Assembly: GCA_037349105.1 (NCBI GenBank)
Contig: JAYJMM010000018.1
Span: 62,001-126,000, forward strand
Length of the DNA stretch: 64,000 nt
From: Limnomonas spitsbergensis
Lineage: Eukaryota; Chlorophyta; Chlorophyceae; Chlamydomonadales
Direction of reading: 5' to 3'
The translations under genes and the position numbers were made by a program. Shown piece by piece: positions 1 to 10,467 of the stretch; position 1 is the stretch's first letter, and each line of letters begins with the position of its first letter. The notes beneath the pieces were generated by a model. It searched no databases. It saw nothing but the letters and a program-made list of their open reading frames with translations, and was not told the DNA's origin.

Positions 1-810
1 CCGAGCCCCTCGGCCCATGCTCCATGCCTGGGCTCTGGGCCCTGCTCCACTGCTTGCGCTCCCTGATTGGGCTCATGGCCCTGCTGTGCGGTTTCCGCTC
101 CCTGCTTCTGTCCTCACGCCTGGGCTCCTCCCTTACAACGACAGGGCTGCGACTCCTAGCTCGGCGCTACCGGTCTCTGGCCTCTGGGCTGTTGTGTGCC
201 CTGCCGCTGGGGCGCGGCCCTTTGCTGCTGCTGACGGCACTGGGCTCGGGGGACCGCCCCATGCTCGAGGGCCCTTCGCCTGTGGAGTGCTGTGCTGTAT
301 CGCCCTTTCTGCCCGCAAGCGCCTCCCGCGGTGTTGCACCTAGGCGCTAGCAGCCCTTCTGCCCCTCCAGCCGCTGCGGCGCTCAGGGCTCCCTTTCCTG
401 GGACAGCGTCCCCCCTCGGCGCTGGCGGGTCTGCTCCTATCCTTTCCGCTGGAGCTGCGGTCCGGACTGCGGCCAGGCCTCCTTGCTGCTGGACTTGGGC
501 TGCAGCTGGCGTCCACCCTGGGCTGTTCGGCCACCTCCTGCTTCACTCTGCCGCCGCTGCCTTTCTGGACGGGCCCGTGCTCCTCCAGGGCCTTCCACAG
601 GTCGGGGTCGCCGAGTGTGTCCAGGAGCTTTTGCACCGCGTCGTCCTTTGACCTTGTGCTGAGTGTTCCGTCGCCGCTGTCTTGCGCGGCTTCTTTTGCC
701 TCGTCCTCTTGACCCTCGTCCTGCTGCGGCTGTGCAGTCTCTCTGGCCCGGCTGATGACCTTGCTCCAGGTTGGCCCGTGGCTGCCGCTAGGGCCCGCCT
801 GGTGCTGCCC
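1..810 (-). pseudogene. gag-like coding remnant, opposite in orientation to the neighbouring element
   Basis: The + strand here is C/T-rich, while the coding strand of the element to the right is A/G-rich, so the readable frame is on the minus strand. A frame open from about 800 down to 340 reads an acidic, Gln/Glu-rich stretch and then a helical segment containing KLLDTLGDPDLWKALEEHG. It continues into an Arg/Ser/Pro-rich basic tail. No start codon or domain can be assigned, and the tail then runs into stops. Composition resembles the acidic helical ORFs of the element at 3192-4994, so this may be an inverted piece of the same or a related Gag. That is inference from style, not an alignment. 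Confidence 0.35.
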
Positions 811-821
811 CCAGGCCTCGA

Positions 822-1263
822 CCCCCCAGAGTACAGAGGGACAGGCTTCCCGAGCAGCAGCGCAGGATGGGAGGGGCGCATACCCTCCAATACCATGGAG
901 TGGGGCAGCCTGTCATCCCAGCAAGGGACAGCTATAGGGCAAAGGCAAGACCGGTGCTTCGGGTGCGGGAGCGACGCCCATAAGCTCAAGGCCTGCCCGC
1001 ACAGGACCCAACAGGATAGGACAGAGCCGCCCGTGGGCTGTCAAATCCCGGAGGGGGTAGACCACCTACAGCAGCCAGACGACTTGCCCGCTGACTATTT
1101 TGCCAGGCTCATGGCGATGGCCACGGCCCAGGCAGTACCATCAAGGTGCGGCAGAGCGCCCAGCAGCCTCAGCTCATCCATGTGGGACGCGGGAAAAAGG
1201 GCGGACCAGGGGGGGCGAGGCCCTCAGGGTCACAATACAGGCAACACCGCCAGGGGCGGGTAG
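822..1263 (+). pseudogene. Gag-like fragment with CCHC zinc knuckle
   Basis: An open frame contains CFGCGSDAHKLKAC (about 951-992), a CX2CX4HX4C zinc knuckle like those in retroviral and Ty3 nucleocapsid proteins that bind genomic RNA. Upstream residues are Gly/Ser/Pro-rich; downstream is a short helical stretch (DYFARLMAMATAQ), then a basic Gly-rich tail ending at a stop near 1261. The frame stays open upstream to 682, but strand composition changes at about 740-830, so the earlier part is probably not the same gene. It is the most 5' recognisable domain of copy 1 and consistent with Gag. No capsid fold was recognised. Confidence 0.55.
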
Positions 1264-2431
1264 AGCACGCAGGGTCCCAGGCCGGCCCATGGGGCTTTGA
1301 CGGAATGAGCAAGCCAATGGGGTTGTACCACATGGCGTGCCTGGGCCTTGCGCCAAATCTGTTCGGAACACGCCCTATGGGAATGGAGTTCTCGGCCAAT
1401 CACGCCACCGAGGTTATGCGTGGGCTCCAGCTTCATGGAGCCCCAGCGCCGTGCCCGCAAGGATGGGGCATAAAACTGCTAGAATGGCGAGAGGCTGCCA
1501 TGGCTAGGCAGGAAAACAGAAGTGCAGTGGCCTGGGAGAGGGGCAGAGCAGAGGATATATAGCGAAGGGGCGGAACCCTATGATGAGGCATGAGGGAATT
1601 CAGAGCAGGGCGACATGACCGAGGAGGAGTATTCTGACATGGCAGCTGCCCTCCCCGTGTCCTGCCCAGGGACACCAAGAGCCGTGGACATTACGCCGGG
1701 GCGAGAGCCCAAGAGCGAGGCAGGGGGCGCAAGTAGTTGGCTCAACGGCAACAGCCGCGCTGGGACTGAGCCCGGGCAAGAGGAGCAGAGCGGAAGAACC
1801 GACATACGGCAGTGCAAGCCATTGGATAATGGCCGGTGGCACAGGCAGGGTAGCCAAGCGGTGGAGAGGTCAGGCTCTAGGCAGGGCGGCCAAAGCAGCT
1901 GGGACCCAGAAGAGGGGGCAGAGGGACCCAGGCACCAGGCAGTGGGCAGGCACAGGGGGGTCAGTGGAACCGAGCCCATAGCCGCGAATGAAAGGGAACA
2001 TGTGGCCTTTGTGCAGTGGTGCGGACAAGGGGAGATGCCCGATGCGGCAGCCACAACCGCAGCCCTGACAGTGATCCCTGGTATTGCCGGAGTGTGCAGG
2101 ATGCAGAACTTGGCGTGTTTGCCTTCTTAGTATGTGGAATGTGTGAACAGGCTTGCGGCCAGGCAGTGGGTGGCTAGGGTCGTGTTCCCCACAGACGTTG
2201 TAACGGCCATGTTGCTTATAGTAGCCCTGAGCGAGTGCATCACACCCAACACCAACATGAGGAACTTTGTGGGGGGAGCGTGGCAGGATGCACTGCCTGC
2301 GCATTGCTTGACCAGTTGTTGGGCTTTGTAAGCCAGGAAGGGGTCACTGCCACACGCGTCAGCAGCAGGCATGCGCTGGAAATGGCGTCATAATTGAGCA
2401 GTGATGGGGTCTGGAAGCACGCAGAGAGCTC
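1264..2431 (+). other. Degenerate stretch with one unrecognised ORF (1615-2130)
   Basis: The frame at 1615-2130 reads a low-complexity Gly/Gln/Arg/Glu-rich protein beginning MTEEEYSDMAAALPVSCPG with no recognisable domain. Flanking sequence has A/G-rich composition like the rest of copy 1 but stops in all frames. It may be decayed linker coding sequence of the element. Nothing else, such as an RNA gene or terminal repeat, was recognised. Confidence 0.25.
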
Positions 2432-3173
2432 ATGAGGGGCTTATGGGCGGTAAGCAGTGTCCAGGGCATTGAAACGTGCGCCTATATGGCACATAGGTCA
2501 TTTTTTGCGCCCACCAACACTGCCGAGGCCATGACCTTTGACCTCGAGGAGGCGGTGGAGGATGGGTTCTACAATGGCATAGGTATGCTCAGAAGCGACT
2601 GCCCAAGGGAGGACAACATTCAGAGGGCAGCATCGTCAGGAATCCGCAAGTACATAGGGTCAGGCGGTGCCGTGGGTATTCCAGGAAGCAGAACAGTGGA
2701 CGGCAGTGCATGTGACAACCCTAGTGTCGTACTACGTCAACGGACCGTGGGTCATGACTGTGGCCGCGCAGGCTGGCATGGGGTACGTGCATATGCATGC
2801 CACCAGGGAGGACAATCCAGTCTGGACTTCGGCCAGGATGAGCGACCGAACAGAATCACGGGAGTACCCGTCGGTAAGCGAGGCAGTCGACGCGGTCACC
2901 AGGATGTCCAAAGGATCGGACCCAGTGGCCTGGGCAGCCTCAGCGCTGGCCCTGCACAGGACACTTCTGCCAGGGCAGAGGTCAGTGTCCTGGAGCAGTG
3001 TGTGGGCCGTGGCAGAAATGTGGGGAGCGGAGAGCGCCACTTACCCCGGGGAGGCACCAGACTATGAGCGCGCAGAAGTCAACTGGGACCGTGACCCGCG
3101 ATTGTATGAGTCAGAGTTTGCCAATACAACGCTAGCAAGGTGCGTCAGGCAGTGGTTGAGGTTGGAACGATAG
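2432..3173 (+). pseudogene. Unrecognised ORF pair, possible structural protein remnant
   Basis: Two overlapping frames (2432-3067 and 2667-3173) appear to be one coding region broken by a frameshift near 2660. The first begins with FDLEEAVEDGFYNGIGMLRS. The second continues with hydrophobic and aromatic segments (TTLVSYYVNGPWVMTVAAQ), then a helical Ala/Trp-rich part and ends at a TAG near 3171. The alternation of hydrophobic and charged residues looks like folded protein rather than a shadow frame. I cannot assign a family; a capsid-type protein is possible from its place downstream of the zinc-knuckle frame, but that is a guess. Confidence 0.35.
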
Positions 3174-3191
3174 GCACGGGAGAGAGGCCTG

Positions 3192-4994
3192 ATGCATGAG
3201 CTGGAGCCATACTGGATGGCGCCTGGGCCTACGGCGAGAGTGTGGAGGGCACGCAACCCAAGGGGGGTGCATACAGTACACCCGCAGTTCAGGGGACAGG
3301 CGTACGTCTCGCATAGACATCACCGGCTGGCAGCCGCTGAGCGAGAAGCCCGAGAGGAACCGGACGGCTCAGGGCAGATGGATGTGGGTGGCCCAGCAAA
3401 CAGCGAGCAAGAAGGGGCCCACCTGGCAGAGCTTGGGCAGCCAAGCGCAGAGCACGTGGAAGCCAGCCAAGCAGGAGGAGAAGCTATGGACACAGAGGGA
3501 TCCCTGGACAGGGCAAGGGCGACGCAGGAGGAGGACCTCGAGGAACCAACGGGGGCCGACAGCTGGTCCGCCGATGAGGTGGCTGACATGGTCGATCAGT
3601 TGCTGGGACACAATGCTTTCAGCACTGACATAGATAGGCGGTGCTCGAATGGAGATCGCCGAGTCAGAATTCGACGAGGCAGACTCAGGGGAGGAGAGCG
3701 GACCCTCCGAGGGGGTGCCACATTTAATTGACGACTCCGAGCCGGGGGAAGAGACCCCCAGTGAAGACAGGCCAACTACAACGGGTCTGGAGAGCGGCGC
3801 GACAAGTGACACCGGGACAGGCACATAGGAGGAGTCGCCGCATCAAGGGCCGGGGGCGCCAGGGGACGGAACAGCAGACCCCCCGGCGGTCCGGCGGGTA
3901 AGGGTGCCGGAGGGCACTCAGATCACCCAGTACAACGATGACAGAGTCATCATCACAGCACGGCGCACCACGGTCGTCCCAGTATATGGGCAGCAGAGCT
4001 ACCCCAGGGCGACAGGGCAGTTCCAGCGCGAGAAGGAGGTGATGCTATGGGCCATCAAGGCCGAGCTGGACACCGTCGGGCAGGCCAGGGCCCATGTGGC
4101 GGCCTTTCTTGAGAAAGAAATGGACAAAAGGTGCGATGCAGGTCCCCAGGGGGAAACCTGGAGTTGGGCAACGCCAGCCAAAAGCCCCCAGGGGTGGGCA
4201 GGTGCCGCGACATCGACGACTCGCCACCACATACTTGCACCAGGCAGCGGTGGAATCGTTCGGCACACTGCCGAGCCGCAGAGGTGAGGTACTGGAGGTG
4301 GCGAGGAGCTTGCGCCAGGGCCGCCTGTCACAGGTTGGCAGGAGAAGTGAAGTTCACCGGAGAAGGCTTCAGCTTCGAGCCAAGTCCCATGGCGGGAAAT
4401 GAGCAGGTCGTCATTGAGCAACTAGGAACAATATGGAAGGTAGCGGCAGCCGCACGGCAGGACGGAGGGCTCTTCAGCGCAGCGGCGGAGACGCTCATGG
4501 TCGGGCTCCAAGCACTGCTCCAGGCCATCGGGGACAGGTACCAGGAGGAGCTGAACCAGCAGAACAGCGGAGACGGAGGAGGGGGTATAGGGGATGGTCC
4601 AAAAGACCCAGAACCCCAAGCCCCGGACCAGGATACAACCAGGGAGGATGGGCCCAGTGGACGCGAGGACCGCAGGGCAGCCACGCAGCCCAACAGCAAG
4701 GAAGGCACGGGGAGCGCTCAGCCGTTGGAGCGATGGTTCGAGGAGCGCATGACGATGAATTGCACGGCGTGCTTGATCGACGAGGCAACAGGGGAGGTCC
4801 TGCAAGTCATCAGGAAGGCGACGGCAGAAACCGATTGGAGCCCAAGCGCATTGAAGCAGACCAAGCTCCGGGAAGACCTGGAAGGGGTGCTCGCCGAGGT
4901 AAACTCCAAGCTGGGCCTTAGCCAGGATGGCGCGCAAGAGACCAGCACTCAGGACCTGGCAGCCAGGATCGAGGAGGATATGCGCCAGCGATAA
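3192..4994 (+). pseudogene. Acidic and helical ORFs of copy 1, function unknown
   Basis: The frame at 3192-3640 becomes Glu/Asp/Gln-rich, with a helix-like end (SADEVADMVDQLLGHNAF). A frame shift at about 3645 leads into an acidic continuation (MEIAESEFDEADSGEESG, 3649-3825) stopped by TAG at 3826-3828. After the stop the same frame reads VPEGTQITQYNDDRVIITA and a helical segment to about 4130. The last frame (4131-4994) contains a helical region near 4400-4550 (IEQLGTIWKVAAAARQDGG), an acidic linker and a helical C-terminus. No catalytic motif is seen, and no retropepsin D-S/T-G was found here. Probable non-enzymatic coding region of a giant retroelement. Confidence 0.35.
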
Positions 4995-5259
4995 GAGAAG
5001 CTGCACTGGCAGAAGGAGCCAGGGAAGAAGACATGGGAGCCGGGGCCCGGCACGCCAAAAAAACAGGGGTGAACCCGCCCGGGCCGACAGGGTCACTCAC
5101 GACCCAAGGGTCCCAAGGGATGAGTGCAATGGCAGCGGGGCGGGCACGGCGCCTTCCCTGGCAAGCAAACGCCGCAACGGGGGCCAGAAGGCACGAGCCG
5201 ACGGCAAGAGCACCGGCAGCGCCTGACCCCCTCCGGAGGGAGGCCAGAGAGGACGAGAG

Positions 5260-5913
5260 GTGGCCGACAGAAGACAAGGAGATAGTTGGATCACCAGTGA
5301 GGGAGCGGTATGCGCGGGATGCGACCTGGTAGTTTCCTCAGACAGATGGTGTAAAACCATCAGGTGCAGCTGGTGCAACAACCCGTGGCACACCGACTGC
5401 TTACTCGTGCCCAAGCGCCCGCTGGGTAGGACGTGCACGTTCTGCGTCCACGGGGACGGACGGGCCCTGACACCGCAGCAGTGCTGCGTGTGTGACGAGC
5501 CAGTCGACCAAGGCAAATGAGAAGGGCGCCAGTGCTGCAGATTCCTCAGCCTGACGTGTTCCACGTGCGCAAGGCAGCCAGGGTGGACCGGGCAGCACAG
5601 AGGTATGTTTGCTTGCTACGGATGCTGCGGGACAGTGCCCCCAGCATGGGGCCACGGGCCCCTCAACAACGAGCCCTGCGACAGGTGCGGCAAGCAGGGG
5701 CACGACTACCACGCGGTCCCATTGCCCCTTGAGAGAGATCGGCGCTGCTTCATCTGTTTGACTGTTTCAAGCGAAGCCACGTGGGGCTGTGCTGCCCCGA
5801 AAGGGCCATGCCAGTTGGCATCCTCAGGAAGCAGCAGCGGCTGGACGATCAGAGGAACGGGGTCCGATGGGCCAGCATCGCCATGCACGAGCTGCCCGCC
5901 GAAAGGTACCTAG
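5260..5913 (+). pseudogene. PHD-like / Cys-rich zinc-finger ORF
   Basis: The frame 5260-5520 contains CAGCD, then CSWCNNPWHTDC, then CTFC. The spacing C-x2-C...C-x2-C-x4-H-x2-C...C-x2-C is that of a PHD-type C4HC3 zinc finger. It is followed by CCVCDEPVDQGK and a TGA at 5518-5520. Beyond the stop more Cys pairs follow in other frames (CYGCCG; CDRCGKQGHDYH; CFIC; to about 5800), so the original protein probably held several tandem zinc clusters, now frameshifted. PHD fingers usually read histone H3 tails. A second, unrelated-looking PHD lies at the integrase C-terminus of the same element. Confidence 0.5.
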
Positions 5914-6500
5914 TGATGAGTCTGGCCAGAGGCGAGGGAGACATTAAAGAAATGTTCTACGCCATCCAGTCGCGCAGGGAGGAGGAGGACGCACGGGGTG
6001 AGGAGGAGCCGCCCAGACCGCTGTCCGAATGGGTTAAAGCCTCCAAGGGGGAGCAGTTCGAGAAGGCATCCATGCACTCAGTCCAGTACACCCAGGTGCT
6101 CGCATTCGGAGGAGCCCTCGGTGCCGCGTACGACAGGGGGGTAAGGTCAGGGTACGGCAAGCCAGTCAAAGGGTGGCTGCTGGAGTGGATGGACCCAGTG
6201 CAAGCGGCCCATGACACGCACAAGGGGATCCAAGGGTGCCTGGATCGGGCTCAGTTGGCCCAAGAAAACGAGAGGCGTGCTGAAATGCATGCTAGGGGCG
6301 CAGGCAGCCCAAGAGAGTACCTGCTCTTCGGGACAGCCATACAAGCGGCGCACGTGGCCTACGACGACGAGGTCACCGAGGCATTGTTCAGGAAAGCAAT
6401 GGACATGGCCGGAGTTTCTGACGAAGAGGCCAAGGTGGCGGAGCTCAAAGAAGAGGAGACGAGGATGAAGAACAGTAGACGTAACGCCAGGAGGCGGTAG
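5781..6500 (+). pseudogene. Unrecognised 239-aa helical, charged ORF
   Basis: This is the longest open frame upstream of the pol region. After about 30 poorly convincing residues it reads a well-behaved helical protein: AERYLVMSLARGEGDIKEMF, an acidic linker, a Gly/Ala-rich core (QVLAFGGALGAAYDRGVRSG), and a charged coiled-coil-like C-terminus with a basic end (RMKNSRRNARRR) before TAG at about 6498. The true N-terminus probably continues from the zinc-rich ORF through a frameshift near 5870. It sits about 70 bases before the membrane-segment ORF. No family recognised. Confidence 0.4.
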
Positions 6501-6569
6501 AAGAAAAAAGAGAAGAGAAGGGAGGGGGAGCGCAGAGACCAACATGAGCGCCCGCCGGACCTAGGAAGG

Positions 6570-7037
6570 GTGAGCACGTTCAGGCTGGAGCTTTCCTTCT
6601 CAGGAAGTCATCAATGCCCCACGGCCGAGGGCGGAGGCCCAAGTGAGGAAGGGCCGCGAACCCCCGGGCCTAGGAAAAGCAGGAAGAAGGGGGCAGCCCC
6701 ACAACAGCAGCCGCCACCACCCAAGCCAGGGTGCACGGGGCTGGTAGGCAGCACCAACTTCAAAGGAGTCATCGGGATGTTGTTCCAGCTCATCGTGGTC
6801 CTGCTGCTGGTGCCTGGGGGCGTGCAAGAGGTGCAAGCTACAAGACGGAACGTGAGGGGCAGTGGCTTCTCAGCAAGTCAAGGGGCGTTTGTCAGCAGCA
6901 GGGAGGCTGCGGCTAAACTCACAGCAGGTTGGCTGAGGCCGCCCCGGACCATACCCAGGGAGGTGCCGCACGCCATGCCAGAGGCAGCGGCTACAGTGCA
7001 GCCATGGGAACAGGCAAATATTCTTACAGACGAGTAG
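6570..7037 (+). pseudogene. Pre-RT ORF with signal or membrane segment (copy 1)
   Basis: The 155-aa frame has a Pro/Lys-rich N-terminal half, then one strongly hydrophobic segment (GMLFQLIVVLLLVPGG, about residues 70-85) ending in a small-residue AxA-like site (EVQA). Next comes a block conserved with copy 2, QGAFVSSREAAAKL followed by GWLRPP. Copy 2 keeps both the hydrophobic segment and the block although residues inside the segment differ, which suggests the hydrophobicity itself was selected. The frame ends at a TAG near 7035. No protease motif is visible. Function unknown; a signal peptide or a membrane anchor are both possible. Confidence 0.45.
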
Positions 7038-7143
7038 GGAGGTGCCAGCGGAGATCAAGGCCCGGACGTGGCAGGCCCGCATGCAGCTGTGGTCATCGAC
7101 ATGTTCCAGCCTGGGGGGGTAGTCGCCCCACCCACAGAGTAAA

Positions 7144-8726
7144 TCAAGGCGCCTGACGGGTGGCTGCTGGGACATCACCCAAACTTCTCGCCAGAACAGC
7201 AAGAGGAGCTGGAGCAGATGCTGCGCGACCACAATGGGGCGTTTGCCTACTCCATGGGGCACATGCCAGGCTAGAAGGAAGCGATGGGTGAGTTCACTCT
7301 AGCACTCGAGGATGAGAAGCCAGCATGTTTCCAGAAGCACAGGGAGATGATGCCCCCAAAGGCAGCAATTTTCAAGGATAAATGTCAGCCCATGATTGAC
7401 GCAGGGATCATTGTTCGAGTACCCCAGGGTGGTGTGATCAAGTTCGCAGCCAATTTAACAGTGGTTGCGGCCAAGAAGGATGCAGCAACGGGGGCGTGGT
7501 CGGACCATAGGATCGCGCATGACATGCGTAGGTTGAACTTGCGCACGGCTAAGCAGGAATTTGCCATTCCAATGATGGAGTCCATCTTCCAGAATCTGGG
7601 CAAGGCCGGGGTGTTCAGTAAAGTGGATCTCAGGTCAGGGTTTATGCAAATCCCGATCAAGAAGAGTGTCCAGCCAAAGATAGCGTTCTGCATGGGCCCA
7701 GAGTTATGGATGTACACTAAGCTGAACTTTGGTTTGCGCAATGGCCCCCTCTTTTTCCAGCGCACGATGGAAGAGGAAATCCAGAGAGCGGGGCTGGTGG
7801 GGTTCTGCGCTGCCTTCATCGACGACCTCCTGGTGTACAGCGACACTCCAGAGGAGCACATCGTGCATGTGGAGCGCATGTTGGACATGCTGACCAAGGT
7901 GGGGCTGAGGGCACACCCAGATAAGTCTTTGTTCGGGTGCGCCACAGTTGAGTACTTGGGTCACAATGTGTCGGCAGAAGGGCTCACGCCGCATGCAGCA
8001 AAAACAGCCGCCATCACGGCGCTGCCAGAACCTGCATCGGTTAAGAATATCCAGGAGGTCATGGGGCTGTTAAACTTTTCTCGGTGCTACATCCCGCATT
8101 TCTCCAAGAAGGCAGCGTGCATCAACGCACTGCTAGTCAAGGGGGTGAAGTTTGAGTGGGGACCGGAGCAGTCCAAGGCGTCCCAGCTGCTCAAAACCGA
8201 AATGTGTGAAGGTGGTCAGGTATTGAGGCGACCTGATTACAGTGGTACAGGGCCGGACGGCAAGGGGCCACCACGCCCGTTCCTGCTGTACACTGACTTC
8301 TCAAAGCAAGGGATCGGTGCAGTGCTAGGACAGTGTGACGATAGCGGCAGGGCGGAGTACATGGTAGCATGCACCTCACGGTCGTTGAACAGGAGCGAGA
8401 TGAACTATTCTTCCTACCAGGGGGAGATGTTGGCAGCAGTATACGCAACACGCACGTATAGGCACATGCTGCTTGGGTGCAAAGTGCACCTCATCACCGA
8501 CCATGAGCCGCTTACATACCTCATGGACAACGAAACGCTGGTAGGACAGCATGCCAGATGGGCATTGATGCTGCAGGAGCTCGACATCACCATAGTGCAC
8601 AGGTCAGGGGCATGCCACCAGAATGCAGATGTGCCCTACAGGGCGCCTAGGGCGACCACAGAAGACCGCACAGGGGCGCGTATGGATCGGGTGGAGACGG
8701 ACAGGGGCAGGGAAGAGTCGGTGTAG
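7144..8726 (+). pseudogene. Reverse transcriptase - RNase H (copy 1)
   Basis: The 480-codon frame from 7284 is preceded in register by the linker GWLLGHHPNFSPEQQEELEQ, cut by stops at 7141 (TAA) and 7272 (TAG). RT motifs: SKVDLRSGFMQIPI (palm, first catalytic Asp), FGLRNGPLFFQ, and FIDDLLVYSD (catalytic DD, about residue 176). Then come GHNVSAEGLTPH and NIQEVMGLLNFSRCYIPHFS, typical of Ty3 RT thumb and connection. RNase H follows with LLYTDFSKQGIGAVL, the Glu in YQGEMLAAVY, and TDHEPLTYLMDN. It copies element RNA into DNA in the particle. The core frame is intact, but flanking stops disable the polyprotein. Confidence 0.9.
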
Positions 8727-10467
8727 CATGTATCCAGGCTCACAGGCCTGGCCAGAGTCAACCTGTGGCATTCAGACCAGGTAGTCAGGCTAGGGCAAGA
8801 AGGGCGAAGGGGAGTCCAGAGGTTGAGAGCCGCAGAGTGTGCATTTATCGCGGCACCCGTGGGACAAACCATTTTCAGCGCCAATGATGAGGACGACGAA
8901 AGGGCTCAGCCAGCCAGCATGGCCGAGAAGGCACACATGAGCAAGGCAAGGGCTAGGCAGCTCATTGGAGATGATATTGACAAGTTACCCAGGAACACAT
9001 TGCTCCACATGCGTGCAGAAGTGGCAACGGAGTGTCTGGCCTGCGAGGCCATCCAGGTGTTCGAAAAATAAGGCGTGGTCATGTTCGAGCCTTTTGGAGG
9101 TATGTGCACGGAGTTGGAAATGGTACCCAGGGCGGGCATCCCGGTGATCCGGTATATGAACGCAAACACAAGTGCAGGGATGAGAGAGATCGCAGGGGGA
9201 CGCTTGAAGCAGTTGCACAAGCAGTACCCAAGGTTGCTCCCAGTTGGGGCAATAGAGGGAGCATTCAGAGCGCTGCATCAGGACGTGTACCTTATTGGAA
9301 GGGAACAGTTGGAGGCAGCTGGAGCCAAGGACGGGAACCAGTGGTTCATGGTGGCAGGTTGGGAGTGTCAGAACTTGTCTACCGCAGGGAAGGGGAGGAG
9401 TTGACAGGACGGCGCAGCAAGTCGTTCTTTCCGCTGGTCAAGTTACTCAGCACCCTCCAGTCCATGCAGTAGGCCGCCCGCATACCTGATTGAGAACGTG
9501 GCCATGCAAAGGAACGTAAAGAGTGTGGCTGCAAATGTGGATGCATTAGCAGAAGTGTGTGGAATTTGGGGGGAGCCGGCATTGTTCGACGCCGCGCAAG
9601 TCGGGTCATATGCCCATAGGTTGAGGAATTTGTGGGGCAATCTGGCACCAGCCAAGGATGTAGAGTACGTCATTTGCGCATCCGAGCGCCCACACAGCGG
9701 GGTGGTGGACGACATCCTGGATCAGGGCAGCAGGGCTCAGGAGGTGGCGTGTCCAGATGGGGGGGAGTATGCTATGCCCTCAATGTGACAGGACTCCCAC
9801 TGGAGCTACCTGAGTGACTGGTAAAACCTCTCGGCGATATGTGTGCGTTTACGTACGCACCGTAGCCAGTCATGAGGGAAATCGCAAAGTAAAAGAGGTA
9901 CCGACGAGTGACTGATCCACAGTTACTATGACTCGGGGGAGGGTGCGCGTATCCCGTACGGGCAGGTTTACCTACGGGTCGCCTATACCTAGGGATCCGT
10001 TAAATTCACGAACGATTGGAAACGACACGTAGTTCTTACTTCTTACTGTGACAGGACACCCCTGTAAGGCGCTGCCGTGCCTCATGGCCACGAAGGGTTT
10101 CTTTGTTTTCAGGGATGGCAAAAAAGGCATGGTGCACGGTAGCAGCGGGGAACTCAGGGAGCCCAATGCAGATGAGAGGGAACGGGCCATGGGGTATTCG
10201 GTGGGTTCCATTTTGCTACGCCCGGACTTTCCCGAAGTCGAGAGGAGAGCTGCTCTAGGCAGATGCATGGATGCCTGCTGGGCATTGGAGGCGTGGTTCA
10301 ATGTGTCGTTGGGACTAGCGAAGATAATGCCAGGCGAAATGCGGCGTCGAGCCGGGTTGGCTAGTTGGCAAGTTGGGAGACAGACCCAGCAGCACAAACC
10401 GCCCTCGTGTCTAGCCACTGCGCCCTCGCCACCGCAGGAGAAGCCTGTACGGGCAGCGAGGAGGTGA
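8727..10467 (+). pseudogene. DNMT3-like cytosine-C5 methyltransferase domain (copy 1, broken)
   Basis: After a linker (8727-9070) with SANDEDDERAQPAS, shared with copy 2, the reading resumes beyond a TAA at 9069. Motif I is FEPFGGMC (~9084), motif II region NANTSAGMREIA, and motif IV AGWECQNLSTAG (~9355) with the catalytic Cys but Glu for the usual Pro. Motif VI is LIENVAMQ (~9490), motif VIII AHRLRNLWGNLAP (~9612), then LPCLMAT (~10072). Motif IX is NADERERAMGY and motif X ALGRCMDACWALEAWF. Order and wording match Dnmt3 (PCNDLS, ENV, RARxxWGN, LPC). Frames break near 9070, 9400 and 9480, and a 252-bp insertion interrupts the target-recognition part. Confidence 0.8.
9795..10046. mobile_element. 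252-bp insertion with 11-bp target duplication
   Basis: TGTGACAGGAC occurs at 9784-9794 and again at 10047-10057. Copy 2 has a single, uninterrupted counterpart at about 31176. The inserted 252 bases have no ORF and no terminal inverted repeat. They include GTGCGT..ACGCAC (a small dyad) and end in the short direct repeat TTCTTAC TTCTTAC. An 11-bp duplication and a repetitive 3' end fit a SINE-like, target-primed insertion, but no clear Pol III A/B boxes are visible, so class is unresolved. Confidence 0.6.

Noticed and set aside
9795..10046. tRNA gene or tRNA-derived SINE
   Set aside because: No cloverleaf or clear B box on either strand; left as an unclassified insertion.
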